Position numbers and translations under genes: made by a program. A stretch of 45,263 nt of DNA. It comes from GCA-020344715 sp050115935. Lineage in GTDB: Archaea > Thermoproteota > Bathyarchaeia > Bathyarchaeales > Bathyarchaeaceae. The stretch lies in the NCBI GenBank assembly GCA_050115935.1, contig JASFPO010000002.1, forward strand, positions 1 through 45,263, given 5' to 3'. Positions within the stretch are counted from its first letter, which is position 1, and every line of letters starts with the position of its first letter. Of the stretch, positions 8,366 to 16,892 are shown in pieces. The notes below the pieces were generated by a model that searched no databases, was not told where the DNA came from, and saw only the letters and a program-made list of their open reading frames with translations.

Positions 8366-8937
8366 CGCTTCTTGTTCCCTCCTTTGAGAGAGACTATTGT
8401 GCAGGAAGTAGTACTATAATTTTTTGTCTTAATTCATGGACAATCTTAGATTTGGCGTTGCTTAGTTGCACGCGCACGATTTTCAGCAAAATCTATCGAC
8501 ACAAAAGCTCGACGATGGGGTAGCTATGTAATACACTATTATTTAGATTGTATTGGGGGCTTTTGCGTTTTGACTGTTCTGCGCAGACAGAAAAGAGACA
8601 AATGACACAATACTCAAGCCCTAAGGGCGGCGCAGCATTGCTAGCAACCACCGAGGCGACGTCTGTGCAACAATCACGTCATCCAGCGTGACTGAAGGCA
8701 CTGGCGAGACAGACACACGTCGCATCTCAACAGATATCGGGGTCATATCTGTGCAGTACACCCTGAATTTCCCAAGACCATGTGGCTGGACGAGCAAGTC
8801 GCGATGAGCAACGAAGATATCCCTCAAGAACTCCCTCCTTTTTATCCGCTCGAAAAGAATCTCTCTGGTTACCCAAGAATTAATATAGATTGTTGGAACA
8901 TGCACATATACGTACGAATTAGGGGAGGTGATACATC
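8366..8937. other. Intergenic region, 572 bases, no convincing gene
   Basis: The interval separates two diverging units. Its right end holds the TATA-like promoter and Shine-Dalgarno of the gene at 8938. A 94-codon minus-strand frame (8621-8905) is open, but it runs into that promoter, has pyrimidine-rich sequence instead of a ribosome site before its ATG, and matches no family I know. I see no tRNA or repeat here. Confidence 0.5.
8879..8888 (+). promoter_or_regulatory. TATA box for the two-TM protein gene
   Basis: ATTAATATAG lies about 25 bases before an expected transcription start near 8908, followed by GGGGAGGTGAT (8922-8932), a near-perfect Shine-Dalgarno, and the TTG start at 8938. The spacing fits archaeal promoters. 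Confidence 0.5.
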
Positions 8938-9696
8938 TTGGCTAATGAAAAACTTGAGGCTAAAGCTGATTCGCCGAAAGCAGTCGCCACGGAAAAAGAG
9001 GCCCCATGGAAGGGTGGCTTTGAGTTGGCGTCCATGGGAATAGCAGTATTCATCATCGTTCTTCTAGCTCTGTCTTTCCTACCCGCCGAAGTCGGCGAGA
9101 ACGCTTCTGATCTCTTAAACTCAAACATCATGATAACGCTGATAGGCGCTGTTGTAGCGCCATGGATCGCCAAAACTGCTAAGGATAAGGTTGGATTGGA
9201 GATCACCAGTAGCGAGGTCCAGGATTTGCTTGACGGGATGAAAAGGGCCGCCGAACTGACGCGAAAGGAATACGACAAGAAGAGAGAAAACGGTGCTTTG
9301 CCCGGAGAAAAACCCAAAGACGCCAAAGAACATGCCATCAAACACATTCGGAATATGCTTGGAGAGGAGAAGTACAACAAGATCATGAAGAAGGTCGGGG
9401 ATCAATTTCTTTCCAAAGCGATAGACGAGTACGTGGCAAGCGAGTGGCATGAGAGGTTCCCAATCGAAAAAGAACACGTCACGGATCTGGTCACAGTAGC
9501 CGTTGATATGATACCGAAAGTGAAGGACTGGAATAGCCTGAGTAATGACGAAAGGAAGAAGATCACAGACGAGGCCTTCAAGAACTTGGAAAAACTGCTG
9601 GACGGAGCGGGCATTTTCGGATGGGGAAGGAACATGCTTGAGGCTTTCGTTATGGCTGAACTAAATAAGAGACCCCAGAACAGCACGATCTCTTGA
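8938..9696 (+). CDS. Hypothetical protein with two N-terminal membrane helices and a helical cytosolic domain
   Basis: Translation probably starts at TTG 8938, 5-6 bases after the strong GGGGAGGTGAT ribosome site. The 252-residue product has a charged 25-residue leader, one hydrophobic helix (about residues 32-50, MGIAVFIIVLLALSFLP), a second (about 62-78, IMITLIGAVVAPWIA), then about 170 charged, mostly helical residues. In the second half the pattern HVTDLVTVAVDMIPKVKDWNSL followed by NMLEAFVMAELNKR vaguely recalls the IEAAV-type tail of phage LLH-like holins, but no motif is decisive. No phage genes lie nearby. I do not recognise the family; membrane anchoring is the only safe prediction. 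Confidence 0.65.
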   Translation: MANEKLEAKADSPKAVATEKEAPWKGGFELASMGIAVFIIVLLALSFLPAEVGENASDLLNSNIMITLIGAVVAPWIAKTAKDKVGLEITSSEVQDLLDGMKRAAELTRKEYDKKRENGALPGEKPKDAKEHAIKHIRNMLGEEKYNKIMKKVGDQFLSKAIDEYVASEWHERFPIEKEHVTDLVTVAVDMIPKVKDWNSLSNDERKKITDEAFKNLEKLLDGAGIFGWGRNMLEAFVMAELNKRPQNSTIS

Positions 9697-10206
9697 GAGT
9701 AGAGATACACAGCGTCCGCAGTTGGACTGGAGCGTGTGAGGGGAAAGAGCTTGAGCTCATTTATCCCCTTCCCGCAAATACCGTGGAAAACGCAAAACGA
9801 ATAGAGAAAATAAGGAAAGAAGGGATATCATGAATAGAACAATCGAAGAAGGACAGTCTCTGCAGGGCAGACCACAAAAGCAAAGCGTTCATGCAAGTGT
9901 TCGGGATTAAGTAAATGCATGATCAAATCCTCGGCACTAGGAAACTCCAACGGCAAGTCTCTACAACCTCAAAAGCCATCATATCGAGCGCACGTTAATG
10001 GTTTATCCTTGAGTGATAACAGCTTCAATCCAACTATCAAGCCATGGACTTCTCTTTTAAACCTTGACAACGAAAGGAGTAACACAAAGAATGATCCCTT
10101 GTCAATTATTTTTTGAGGGGAAAAGTTTTTAACGCAATATTTAATTTGTTGTTGCAATAAGTCAATAATCTCTATACATATCATACTTTAATTGGAGGAA
10201 TATGAT
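9697..10206. other. Intergenic region, 510 bases
   Basis: No convincing gene. A 65-codon plus-strand frame (9919-10116) has low-complexity composition and no ribosome site. The right part is AT-rich and should hold the psmB promoter; GTTTTTAACG (10125-10134) and TTTAATTTG (10140-10148) are TATA candidates, but I cannot choose between them. The psmB ribosome site GGAGG lies at 10194-10198. Confidence 0.5.
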
Positions 10207-10821
10207 TTGGAGAAAGCACAACAACCTTATATGTTTGTTCCGGGCGCTACAACAGTAGGTTTGGTCTGTTCCGACGGTGTGATTCTGGCTTCTGAGAAGA
10301 GAGTTTCCTATGGTTACATGGTCATGAGCCGTGTTGGCAAGAAGGTCTTCAGGCTTGCAGACCACATTGGAGCTGCCTGTGCAGGTTTAGTCTCAGATAT
10401 GCAGATTCTTGTGCGAGAGGTTGGAGCATACACGAGTTTGTTCCGCATGGATGTCGGTCGCCCGATGCCGGTGAAGTCTGCAGCCAAGGTTATGTCAAAC
10501 ATGCTCTTCGGTCGACGGTTGTTTCCATTGATAACTCAAACCATTGTTGGCGGCATGGACAGCGACGGTCCCGCGCTTTACGTGCTGGATGTCCTAGGTT
10601 CGGTCTTGCCAGATAAATTTGCAGCTGTAGGCTCTGGAGCAGGGATCGCGGTTGGTGTTTTGGAGCAAGAATACAAGGATGGAATAAACATAAGCGAAGC
10701 AAAAAACCTTGTAATAAGGGCTATAAAATCAGCGATAAGCCGAGACGTGATGAGCGGAGACGGCGTAGATCTCCTTGTCATTACAAAAGAAGGAATGAAA
10801 GAGGAATCCATAAAATTCTAA
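10207..10821 (+). CDS. psmB: Proteasome beta-type subunit lacking the catalytic N-terminal threonine
   Basis: A 20S proteasome beta subunit of about 204 residues. The start is best placed at TTG 10207, because GGAGG at 10194-10198 sits 8 bases upstream; the in-frame TTG at 10192 overlaps that site. The usual processing site G/TTTVG is here PGATTVGL, so the position of nucleophile Thr1 is alanine (residue 14 from this start). Other active-site residues are present: E in ASEKR for position 17, K in VGKKVF for Lys33, S in GSGAG for 129, and D/S in SRDVMSGDGVD for 166/169. The N-terminus resembles crenarchaeal PsmB1 subunits, which are thought not to be catalytic. An active partner subunit must be encoded elsewhere. 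No alpha subunit is beside it. Confidence 0.9.
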   Translation: MEKAQQPYMFVPGATTVGLVCSDGVILASEKRVSYGYMVMSRVGKKVFRLADHIGAACAGLVSDMQILVREVGAYTSLFRMDVGRPMPVKSAAKVMSNMLFGRRLFPLITQTIVGGMDSDGPALYVLDVLGSVLPDKFAAVGSGAGIAVGVLEQEYKDGINISEAKNLVIRAIKSAISRDVMSGDGVDLLVITKEGMKEESIKF

Positions 10822-10918
10822 CCCTCCAACAAAAGCTACTTCTATCTTAGTTTGGATAAGAATAATAAGTCTAAGTCTTAATAACTGCAGTTCAGTCTCG
10901 ACTAGTAGAGGTAGCTCT

Positions 10919-11557
10919 ATGCAGTTTCAGTTGACTCTTGAAGAAGGAACGTTTCTCGTTAAACTCGCACGTGGAGCTGTGGAAAACCATCTGAAGACTG
11001 GAAAGGTCTTAACCATGCCAGCAGAGATTTCTTCGAAGCTGAAGGAACGTTGCGGAGTTTTTGTCACTATCAACAAGGGGAGCCATGAAGAGAAGAAGTT
11101 AAGAGGCTGCATCGGCTATCCTTATCCAACCACAATGCTTGCCCAAGCGGTCATTGAGTCAGCTATAAGTTCGGCAACCCAGGACCCACGGTTTCCACCG
11201 TTATCGCTAGACGAGCTCAACCATGTAGTCTTCGAAGTTAGTGTGCTCACGCCGCCCAAGCAAGTTGAAGCAGAGAACCCAAAGGATTACTGCTCAAAGA
11301 TAAAGGTTGGGCGAGATGGATTAATAGTAGAAAGAAGCTCCTGCAAAGGCTTACTACTTCCACAAGTACCTGTTGAATGGAAATGGGACGAAGAGACCTT
11401 CATTTGTCAATGCTGCATCAAGGCAGGTTTACCCCCAGACTCATGGCTACTTGAAGGAACAAAAATCTACACATTTCAGGCCATAATCTTTGAGGAGAAA
11501 ACCGTAAACGGAAAAGTTGCATTAAAAGAAATCGGTGGGACCCTTTGTGATTCCTAA
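10919..11557 (+). CDS. AMMECR1 domain protein
   Basis: This 212-residue protein carries the AMMECR1 signature: GVFVTINKG, the invariant KLRGCIGYPYPTTMLAQAV (residues about 60-78), then AISSATQDPRFPPLSLDEL and LTPPKQVE. The family is conserved from archaea to humans and its biochemical role is still unsettled; in archaea it is often fused or adjacent to MEMO or radical SAM proteins, neither of which is here. It overlaps the start of nadC, so the two genes are probably translated from one message. Confidence 0.9.
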   Translation: MQFQLTLEEGTFLVKLARGAVENHLKTGKVLTMPAEISSKLKERCGVFVTINKGSHEEKKLRGCIGYPYPTTMLAQAVIESAISSATQDPRFPPLSLDELNHVVFEVSVLTPPKQVEAENPKDYCSKIKVGRDGLIVERSSCKGLLLPQVPVEWKWDEETFICQCCIKAGLPPDSWLLEGTKIYTFQAIIFEEKTVNGKVALKEIGGTLCDS

Positions 11558-12416
11558 AAGGGTTTTGGAAGAGAAGTTTCGCAAATTCGTAGAGGAAGAT
11601 GTGGGGCAAGGCGACATAACCACACTACTAACTGTTCCATCTGGAACAATTGTTGAAGCAAAAGCTGTAGCGAAAGAGTCCGGAGTGATTGCTGGAATTG
11701 AGGAAGCTTTGGTTTTTCTGGAAAGCTTTGGGTCTCAGGTCAACCCTCTTGAATCTGACGGTTCCGAAGTGAAGTCAGAAACAGTCATCCTAGAGATTGT
11801 TGGAGACGCCCGAACTTTGCTTTCAATGGAGAGAACCTTACTCAATCTACTCTCGAGAATGAGTGGAATAGCCACTGCAACCTGTAGAATGGTAGAAAAG
11901 CTTCGCGAGGCTGGCTATGAAACTCGTGTAGCATGCACCCGGAAGGTGGCTCCTGGACTCTCTTACTTTGACAAGAAAGCCGTTATGATTGGCGGAGGCG
12001 ACACTCACAGGCTTCATCTGGACGATATGATTCTAGTAAAAGATAACCACCTTGCAGTTATCGGTGACATCGACACAGCAGTGAAAAGAATTAGGCAAAC
12101 TGCTTCCTTCTCAAAAAAGATTGAAATTGAGGTTTCCACTATAGAGGATGCCTTGGAAGCGGCTGAAGCAGGCGTTGACATCGTCATGCTCGATAACTTC
12201 ACTCCCAAACAAGCAAAGAAGGCAATCGAGTTGTTGAAGAAAAGGGGACTGCAAAACAAGATTTTGGTAGAATCAAGCGGTGGAATCATAGAAAGCAATC
12301 TACTCAAGTTTGCAGCTGCTGGAGTTGACATAATAAGTCTCGGAGAAATGACCCATAGCGCAAAGGCTTTAGATATAAGTCTTGAAATCACGAAGGTAAT
12401 AAAACGCAAGAGCTAA
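11547..12416 (+). CDS. nadC: Quinolinate phosphoribosyltransferase (nicotinate-nucleotide pyrophosphorylase, carboxylating)
   Basis: NadC converts quinolinate and PRPP to nicotinate mononucleotide, CO2 and pyrophosphate in de novo NAD synthesis. Signatures: EEDVGQGDITT near the N-terminus, SGIATATCRMVEKL with the ACTRKVAPGLSYFDKKAV substrate loop, GGGDTHRLHLDDMILVKDNHL, and the barrel strands VEVSTIEDALEA, IVMLDNFTP and VESSGGI. I prefer GTG 11547 because GGTGGG (11534-11539) is 7 bases upstream; the frame also allows GTG 11535, giving 293 residues. Either start overlaps AMMECR1. Its 3' end overlaps the convergent next gene by 4 bases. Confidence 0.93.
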   Translation: MIPKRVLEEKFRKFVEEDVGQGDITTLLTVPSGTIVEAKAVAKESGVIAGIEEALVFLESFGSQVNPLESDGSEVKSETVILEIVGDARTLLSMERTLLNLLSRMSGIATATCRMVEKLREAGYETRVACTRKVAPGLSYFDKKAVMIGGGDTHRLHLDDMILVKDNHLAVIGDIDTAVKRIRQTASFSKKIEIEVSTIEDALEAAEAGVDIVMLDNFTPKQAKKAIELLKKRGLQNKILVESSGGIIESNLLKFAAAGVDIISLGEMTHSAKALDISLEITKVIKRKS

Positions 12417-13141
12417 GATTTCCCTTTTGGGGTCATCTCTAAAACTCGAAAGCCTCGAGCACAAGGATTAGGCATTTCGTTAATTCCTACCTTTTCCAAA
12501 ACTCCTTTCTCATCCTTTGCTGAGCCCATGATGTCATGCTCTGCAGGTATCAAAGACTGTAACGTGACGCCGTTCTCAACAATCTTTGCACTACACTTTG
12601 CCGGCAAGCCGAGCCTTACCACGCTTGCTTGTTGAATCGCTCTTTCCGCTGAATAGAGCACTGCGTTTGCGCCAGAAGTCAATTCCGCAATTCTCACTGG
12701 AACGCTCTCTTTTCCTATAGCTAAAACCTCGATGCCGTATACACGCTTAATGTCAGCGCCTATTTTCCTTAGTTTTGGCAGAATTTTGATAACATGTCCT
12801 CTTGCTTTGCGTGAGATGCGCATTTGAGAAAGGCTAACAACTGAGAGCTCTTCGATGCTTATGCCTCTAAAGGACATGTCCAAATGAACAACGTCAGCTT
12901 TCACCTCTTTCAGAAGATTTCGACACAATTCCAGCTCGTGAACAACAAGCAAGGGTCCGGTTTCCACTTTGGCGAATATAGGCTCAGCCAAGCAGTAACT
13001 AACTCTTGAATAGGGAGGTTCCACTAAAACAGCGCTTGCAGCTACCACCTGCAAAGCCTCAAAGCTATTGTCAAGAATTGCTGCACCAGAATCTGCGGCG
13101 ACAACTTTCAAAATTTCTTCACCGATTTTAATACGACTCAA
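12413..13141 (-). CDS. Conserved archaeal protein, probably DUF4152 family
   Basis: A 242-residue protein with segments I associate with the archaeal DUF4152 family: VVAADSGAAILD at the N-terminus, VVHLDMSFRGI in the middle, and AIGKESVPVRIAELTSGANAVLY later. The two aspartates in the first two segments sit at strand ends, in the manner of an RNase H-like fold, but that reading is speculative and no activity should be assumed. It faces nadC tail to tail with a 4-base overlap. It has its own upstream region shared with the lipoyl-protein gene that diverges to the right. Confidence 0.6.
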   Translation of the reverse strand: MSRIKIGEEILKVVAADSGAAILDNSFEALQVVAASAVLVEPPYSRVSYCLAEPIFAKVETGPLLVVHELELCRNLLKEVKADVVHLDMSFRGISIEELSVVSLSQMRISRKARGHVIKILPKLRKIGADIKRVYGIEVLAIGKESVPVRIAELTSGANAVLYSAERAIQQASVVRLGLPAKCSAKIVENGVTLQSLIPAEHDIMGSAKDEKGVLEKVGINEMPNPCARGFRVLEMTPKGKS

Positions 13142-13327
13142 GAAGATTTATCTTTCACTGTTGGAAGAGTTATTTTTGGCCGAATGACGACTAAAACTCT
13201 CATGAGATGGTGATTGAATCAGAGTTACACTGACGGCCTAGACCATGAGAATGGTCGCTTGGCTCTGTGTTTCGTGTCAGAACACAGAAGATATATGAAA
13301 TCTCTTGAGTGAGAGAATGGGCTATAG

Positions 13328-13340
13328 TTAATTTTAAAAC
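13328..13340 (+). promoter_or_regulatory. TATA box for the first GcvH-like gene
   Basis: TTAATTTTAAAAC lies about 45 bases before the TTG start at 13382 and about 35 before its AGGTG ribosome site (13371-13375), a good fit to an archaeal promoter. Confidence 0.45.
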
Positions 13341-13381
13341 GTGTCATTGTATTAATATGCTATCTCAAAGAGGTGAAATGT

Positions 13382-13798
13382 TTGGTTAAAGTAGATGACT
13401 ATGAAATTGTTGAAGGACTCCACTACACAAAAGAATTCTTCTGGGTTCGCATAGAAGGCGGAAAAGCAAAAATGGGCATAACCGATTATGCGCAGAAACA
13501 ACTCCGCGAAATCGTGTTCGCTGAACTCCCAAGCGCGGGTGGCACAATCACGCAAAATGAGCCCTTCGGAAGCGTTGAATCCGTGAAAGCAGTTTCAGAT
13601 CTCATAGCGCCTTTAAGCGGCACTATAGATCAGGTAAACGAAGAAGTAACCAACAAACCAGAACTCCTAAACGAAGATCCCTACGGCGAGGGGTGGGTCC
13701 TAATAGTGACACCCAGCAACCTCGACGCCGAATTGAAAGCACTCATGGACTTCAACGCGTCTGTTGAATGGCACAAAAGTCTCCTGAAAGAAAGCTAG
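13382..13798 (+). CDS. GcvH-like lipoyl carrier protein
   Basis: The product belongs to the glycine cleavage H protein family. It has the lipoyl hairpin GSVESVKAVSDLIAPLSG with the lysine that would carry lipoate, the H-protein N-terminus YTKEFFWVRIEGGKAKMGITDYAQKQL, and the closing NEDPYGEGWVLIVTPS. TTG 13382 is preferred: AGGTG at 13371-13375 is 6 bases upstream, while the in-frame GTG 13373 lies within it. No gcvP or gcvT is in the window, so glycine cleavage is not supported locally. It sits just beyond the 3' end of the Hdr-Flx operon, facing it; a second GcvH-like gene lies beyond the operon's 5' end, suggesting a link with Hdr proteins such as that of LbpA with sHdr. Confidence 0.85.
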   Translation: MVKVDDYEIVEGLHYTKEFFWVRIEGGKAKMGITDYAQKQLREIVFAELPSAGGTITQNEPFGSVESVKAVSDLIAPLSGTIDQVNEEVTNKPELLNEDPYGEGWVLIVTPSNLDAELKALMDFNASVEWHKSLLKES

Positions 13799-14047
13799 TC
13801 ACTGCCCCTGGAAATAGTTGAAATATACGTTCGCCAGACTTCAACGACTTCAGAGTCTTCCTTCAAGCTTGTTCAAATGATTAAGAAAACCTAAGAACAG
13901 AAACAACAACAAAACAAGTAACACCTAAGCTCTAACGACCCGCTAATATCCTAGGTCACATTCTTCCATAGCCCTTTAGCTACCTTCCAGATTCTGTTTC
14001 TCCTTTCTCTAGATGACGACAAGGCTTTCCAAAATCGATTCGAGTAA

Positions 14048-14887
14048 TCAGTATTCTTTCGGCATCGCCATAAGCTCCTTGTGAGTGAAGACTGGGCCGT
14101 CTTTGCACACGAACTTGTTTCCGATGTTGCACCTTCCGCATTTTCCGATGCCGCACTTCATCCGCATCTCGAGAGACAATATGACATCCTCGGGGGCGAA
14201 GCCTAGCTCAGTAATAACTGGCATGGTGAATTTTATCATTATAGGAGGCCCGCACACAATCAAGACAGCGTGTTCAGAACTTGGGGCAACCTCTTTGAGA
14301 ACGGCTGGGACGAAACCAACTAACCCAGTCCAACCGGGAACAGCCTGATCTATAGTCACGTTAAGGTTGATGTCATCCCTCTTCCCCCAGGCTTCAAGAT
14401 CATACTTGTAGATGAGTTCGCCTGGGTCGCGGGCTCCATAGATAACCGTTAAGTCTTTGAATCTGTCTCTGTTGGCTTCGTGAAGAATGAAATTGGTTAG
14501 AGACCTAAGTGTTGTAAAGGCGAAGCCTCCCCCGACAATTACAACATTTCGACCTTCCATTCTCTCTAGAGGAAAACCGTTGCCGAATGGCCCCCTGACC
14601 CCTATGACAGTTCCTTCTTCGCTGTTGTGCAGGGTTGCGGTAACCACTCCGACCTTTTTCACGGTGAATTGAATGTAGCCCTCGTCCATGGGGGATGAGG
14701 CTATGCCTATGGGGCACTCTCCGGCGCCGAAGACAGAGATTTCCGCGAACTGGCCACATCTATACTTGAAGTTCTTCATCTCGTCCGAGTCTTGGAAAAC
14801 TAGTTCGAACGTCTTAATGTCGTTTACTTCGTTTTCTGTAATGATTTTTCTGATGGTCGCGAGGTTTGGGATATACGGATTGCTCAT
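14048..14887 (-). CDS. flxA: FlxA-like FAD/NAD(P)-binding oxidoreductase with 2Fe-2S site
   Basis: A 279-residue ferredoxin-NADP-reductase-fold protein related to PyrK, sulfhydrogenase gamma and FlxA. The FAD domain (about 1-100) ends with GVRGPFGNGFP; the nucleotide domain starts at VVIVGGGFAFTTL. The C-terminus has four cysteines at residues 245, 250, 253 and 261 (CGIGKCGRC plus VCKDGP), the 2Fe-2S ligands of this group. It is the last gene of the 12-gene operon, 3 bases after flxB. In FlxABCD-HdrABC complexes this subunit oxidises or reduces NAD(P)H at the entry of an electron-bifurcating chain. The electron direction cannot be read from sequence. Confidence 0.82.
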   Translation of the reverse strand: MSNPYIPNLATIRKIITENEVNDIKTFELVFQDSDEMKNFKYRCGQFAEISVFGAGECPIGIASSPMDEGYIQFTVKKVGVVTATLHNSEEGTVIGVRGPFGNGFPLERMEGRNVVIVGGGFAFTTLRSLTNFILHEANRDRFKDLTVIYGARDPGELIYKYDLEAWGKRDDINLNVTIDQAVPGWTGLVGFVPAVLKEVAPSSEHAVLIVCGPPIMIKFTMPVITELGFAPEDVILSLEMRMKCGIGKCGRCNIGNKFVCKDGPVFTHKELMAMPKEY

Positions 14888-14890
14888 TTT

Positions 14891-15919
14891 CTACTCCACC
14901 TGTCTAGTCGATATTTCTTCAACTATTCTTCTGATGTCGAAGTTGACAGGACACTCCCTGACGCATCTTCCACAGCCCACGCAGAGGCTTTCGCCGAAGT
15001 TCTTGACGAAATAGTTGAATTTGTGCATGATCCGTTGCCTCACTCTCTCCTTTCCCGAGGGTCGAGGGTTATGCCCTGAACCCTGCAGTGTGAAACAGTG
15101 AAACTGACACGAATCCCAAATCCTGACTCTTTTTCCCTCTTCCAGTCTCTCGTCAAGAACGTCGAAACAGCAGCACGTGGGACAAAGATAGGTGCAGACT
15201 CCGCAACCTACGCACTTCTGGTGTATCTCGTCCCATATTGGGTCATCGAACATTCTGTCAAGCTTCTCGCTTACACCTTCAACAGGTACCTTAGATCTAA
15301 TGGATTTCTCAACGTCCTCAGATAGCTTTCTCGCTTTTTCTATATCGGTTTTTTCTGCATCCCTCAACCACGGAAATTTCCCGATGAGCCTCTCACCCTT
15401 TTCAGTGACAGTTTCTATCAGATATTTGTCTTTTACATCTTGGAGAAGCAAATCCACGCCCTCTTTTCCGAAAGGGCTTCCTCCTACTGACGTACAGAAA
15501 CATGTGCTCAAGGGATAACTACATGCCAAGCCGATTACAGTTGTGTGTCCTCTTTTTTCTAAGTAGTACAAGTCTTTGTGTTCCCCAGAAGAGAGGAACT
15601 TGTCGATCAAAACGAAGCCTCTAGCATCGCAGGGGCGAACGCCCAGCAACACCATCCTTCTCTTCAGATCTGGGGCTTCCTCAATCTCTACACCTTTCTT
15701 GCCGACTCTGTAGGCGAACAAGATTTCGTTTTGCGGGAAGAAAACCTCTTTAGGAGGCTTCTTTGTGTTCTGGAGATCTAGGCAAGCTTCATTTTCAGGG
15801 GAAAACTTGTCAAAGAAGACAAGATCTTTCTCTTTGACTGGCGCAAAAACCTCGTGTTCTTTGGCCAACTCTTCGATGAGGAAGGGAATTTTGCTCTTTT
15901 CAATAACCTTCCACTTCAT
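14891..15919 (-). CDS. flxB: FlxB-like iron-sulfur protein (sulfhydrogenase beta/AsrA-like)
   Basis: A 342-residue protein of the group that includes sulfhydrogenase HydB, anaerobic sulfite reductase subunit A and FlxB. The N-terminal two thirds contains LLGVRPCDARGF and the cysteine-rich TTVIGLACSYPLSTCFC. The C-terminal part has two 4Fe-4S motifs, CVGCGVCTYLCPTCC (around residue 235) and CVGCGRCVRECP (residues 313-324). It would pass electrons between the FlxA flavin and the FlxC/FlxD side. It lies between flxC and flxA in one transcript with very short spacers. Confidence 0.82.
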   Translation of the reverse strand: MKWKVIEKSKIPFLIEELAKEHEVFAPVKEKDLVFFDKFSPENEACLDLQNTKKPPKEVFFPQNEILFAYRVGKKGVEIEEAPDLKRRMVLLGVRPCDARGFVLIDKFLSSGEHKDLYYLEKRGHTTVIGLACSYPLSTCFCTSVGGSPFGKEGVDLLLQDVKDKYLIETVTEKGERLIGKFPWLRDAEKTDIEKARKLSEDVEKSIRSKVPVEGVSEKLDRMFDDPIWDEIHQKCVGCGVCTYLCPTCCCFDVLDERLEEGKRVRIWDSCQFHCFTLQGSGHNPRPSGKERVRQRIMHKFNYFVKNFGESLCVGCGRCVRECPVNFDIRRIVEEISTRQVE

Positions 15920-15935
15920 CTAAGACACCATCCTG

Positions 15936-16886
15936 TCACCTTATAAACTCCTGAGAGTCATCCATTTTGAACTCTCCCAACGGGGGAATCTCCTCGAGGC
16001 TGACTCCTGCCTCGTAGTTGTACCGTTCTTTCATGATCTTTGCAGTTTTCTTCACGAGCTTCCTCAAGTCTATGTCCATCGGGCAGGCTCGACTACATGC
16101 TCCACAGTCAACACATCTTCCGGCCACGTGGAAAGCGCGAACAATGTGGTAGATCATAGTGTCTGAGATGTCGTTTGTTTTGCCGAACCAAGCAGGCATA
16201 GTTTGGTCGACGAAGCACATCTTACAGTAGCAGAGGGGACAAACGTTTCTACAAGCGTAGCACCTGATGCACTTGCTCAATTCTTCCTTAAAGTACGCCC
16301 ACCTTTCCTCCACTGACTTCGACTCAAGATCAGAAACCTCGTGGAACTCGTCGACCTGCGATGTTCCAAGTACTTTTTCGCCCACAAACACATCGTAAAT
16401 GGGGGGGGTTCTGTGCTTGCAGGTTAAGCATGAGTCGCAAATGAAACCACTTTTCGGTAAGGCAATCTCGAACCCTTCTCCCTTAACCAAGATCTTTTCG
16501 TCCTCAACACTAGCTTCTAAGACTTCTCTATTGTTGATTTTTGCCTCTACTTTTTTTCTGTCAATAAGCCCCAGACAGGGGACACCTATGATAACCACGT
16601 TTTCCCTCGGAATCTGCTTCTCAACGGCACAAACTGCTATTGAACGTGCGTCACAACCCTTTGCAACGACGCCTACCTTCTCTTTTCTACCCACCAAGTA
16701 CTTTGAAAGATTGGCGTCGCAACTTTCGTTCCAAACAAGCTTTTGAACGTCTTCCACCTTGTCCACAAAGCAGGGAGCAGCACGAAGTGGTAGGGTTCCT
16801 TGTTCGAATCCAATTATCAGGTCTACTTTCTTCTCACTGAGAAGTTTTCTAGCGGTCTCTCTTATCGAATTCTCAAGGCTTTCCAT
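15936..16886 (-). CDS. flxC: FlxC-like iron-sulfur protein
   Basis: This 316-residue protein has an N-terminal region resembling FrhB/CooS-associated proteins (GVVAKGCDARSIAVCAVEKQ, VIIGVPCLG), an isolated cysteine group FICDSCLTCKHRTPP around residue 150, and two 4Fe-4S motifs near the C-terminus, CIRCYACRNVCPLCYC and CVDCGACSRACPMD. This layout and its place between flxD and flxB match FlxC of the FlxABCD-HdrABC systems of anaerobic bacteria. It is expected to be an electron-transfer subunit. It starts 6 bases after the flxD stop. Identification rests on context as well as motifs. Confidence 0.75.
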   Translation of the reverse strand: MESLENSIRETARKLLSEKKVDLIIGFEQGTLPLRAAPCFVDKVEDVQKLVWNESCDANLSKYLVGRKEKVGVVAKGCDARSIAVCAVEKQIPRENVVIIGVPCLGLIDRKKVEAKINNREVLEASVEDEKILVKGEGFEIALPKSGFICDSCLTCKHRTPPIYDVFVGEKVLGTSQVDEFHEVSDLESKSVEERWAYFKEELSKCIRCYACRNVCPLCYCKMCFVDQTMPAWFGKTNDISDTMIYHIVRAFHVAGRCVDCGACSRACPMDIDLRKLVKKTAKIMKERYNYEAGVSLEEIPPLGEFKMDDSQEFIR

Positions 16887-16892
16887 ACGACA

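Noticed and set aside
8621..8905. 94-codon minus-strand ORF
   Set aside because: Covers the promoter of the gene at 8938, has CCTCCCC instead of a ribosome site before its ATG, and resembles no family.
13200..13290. Hairpin CTGTGTTT/AACACAG and CTGA boxes before the GcvH-like gene
   Set aside because: C and D box spacing does not match a C/D guide RNA and no poly-T terminator follows.
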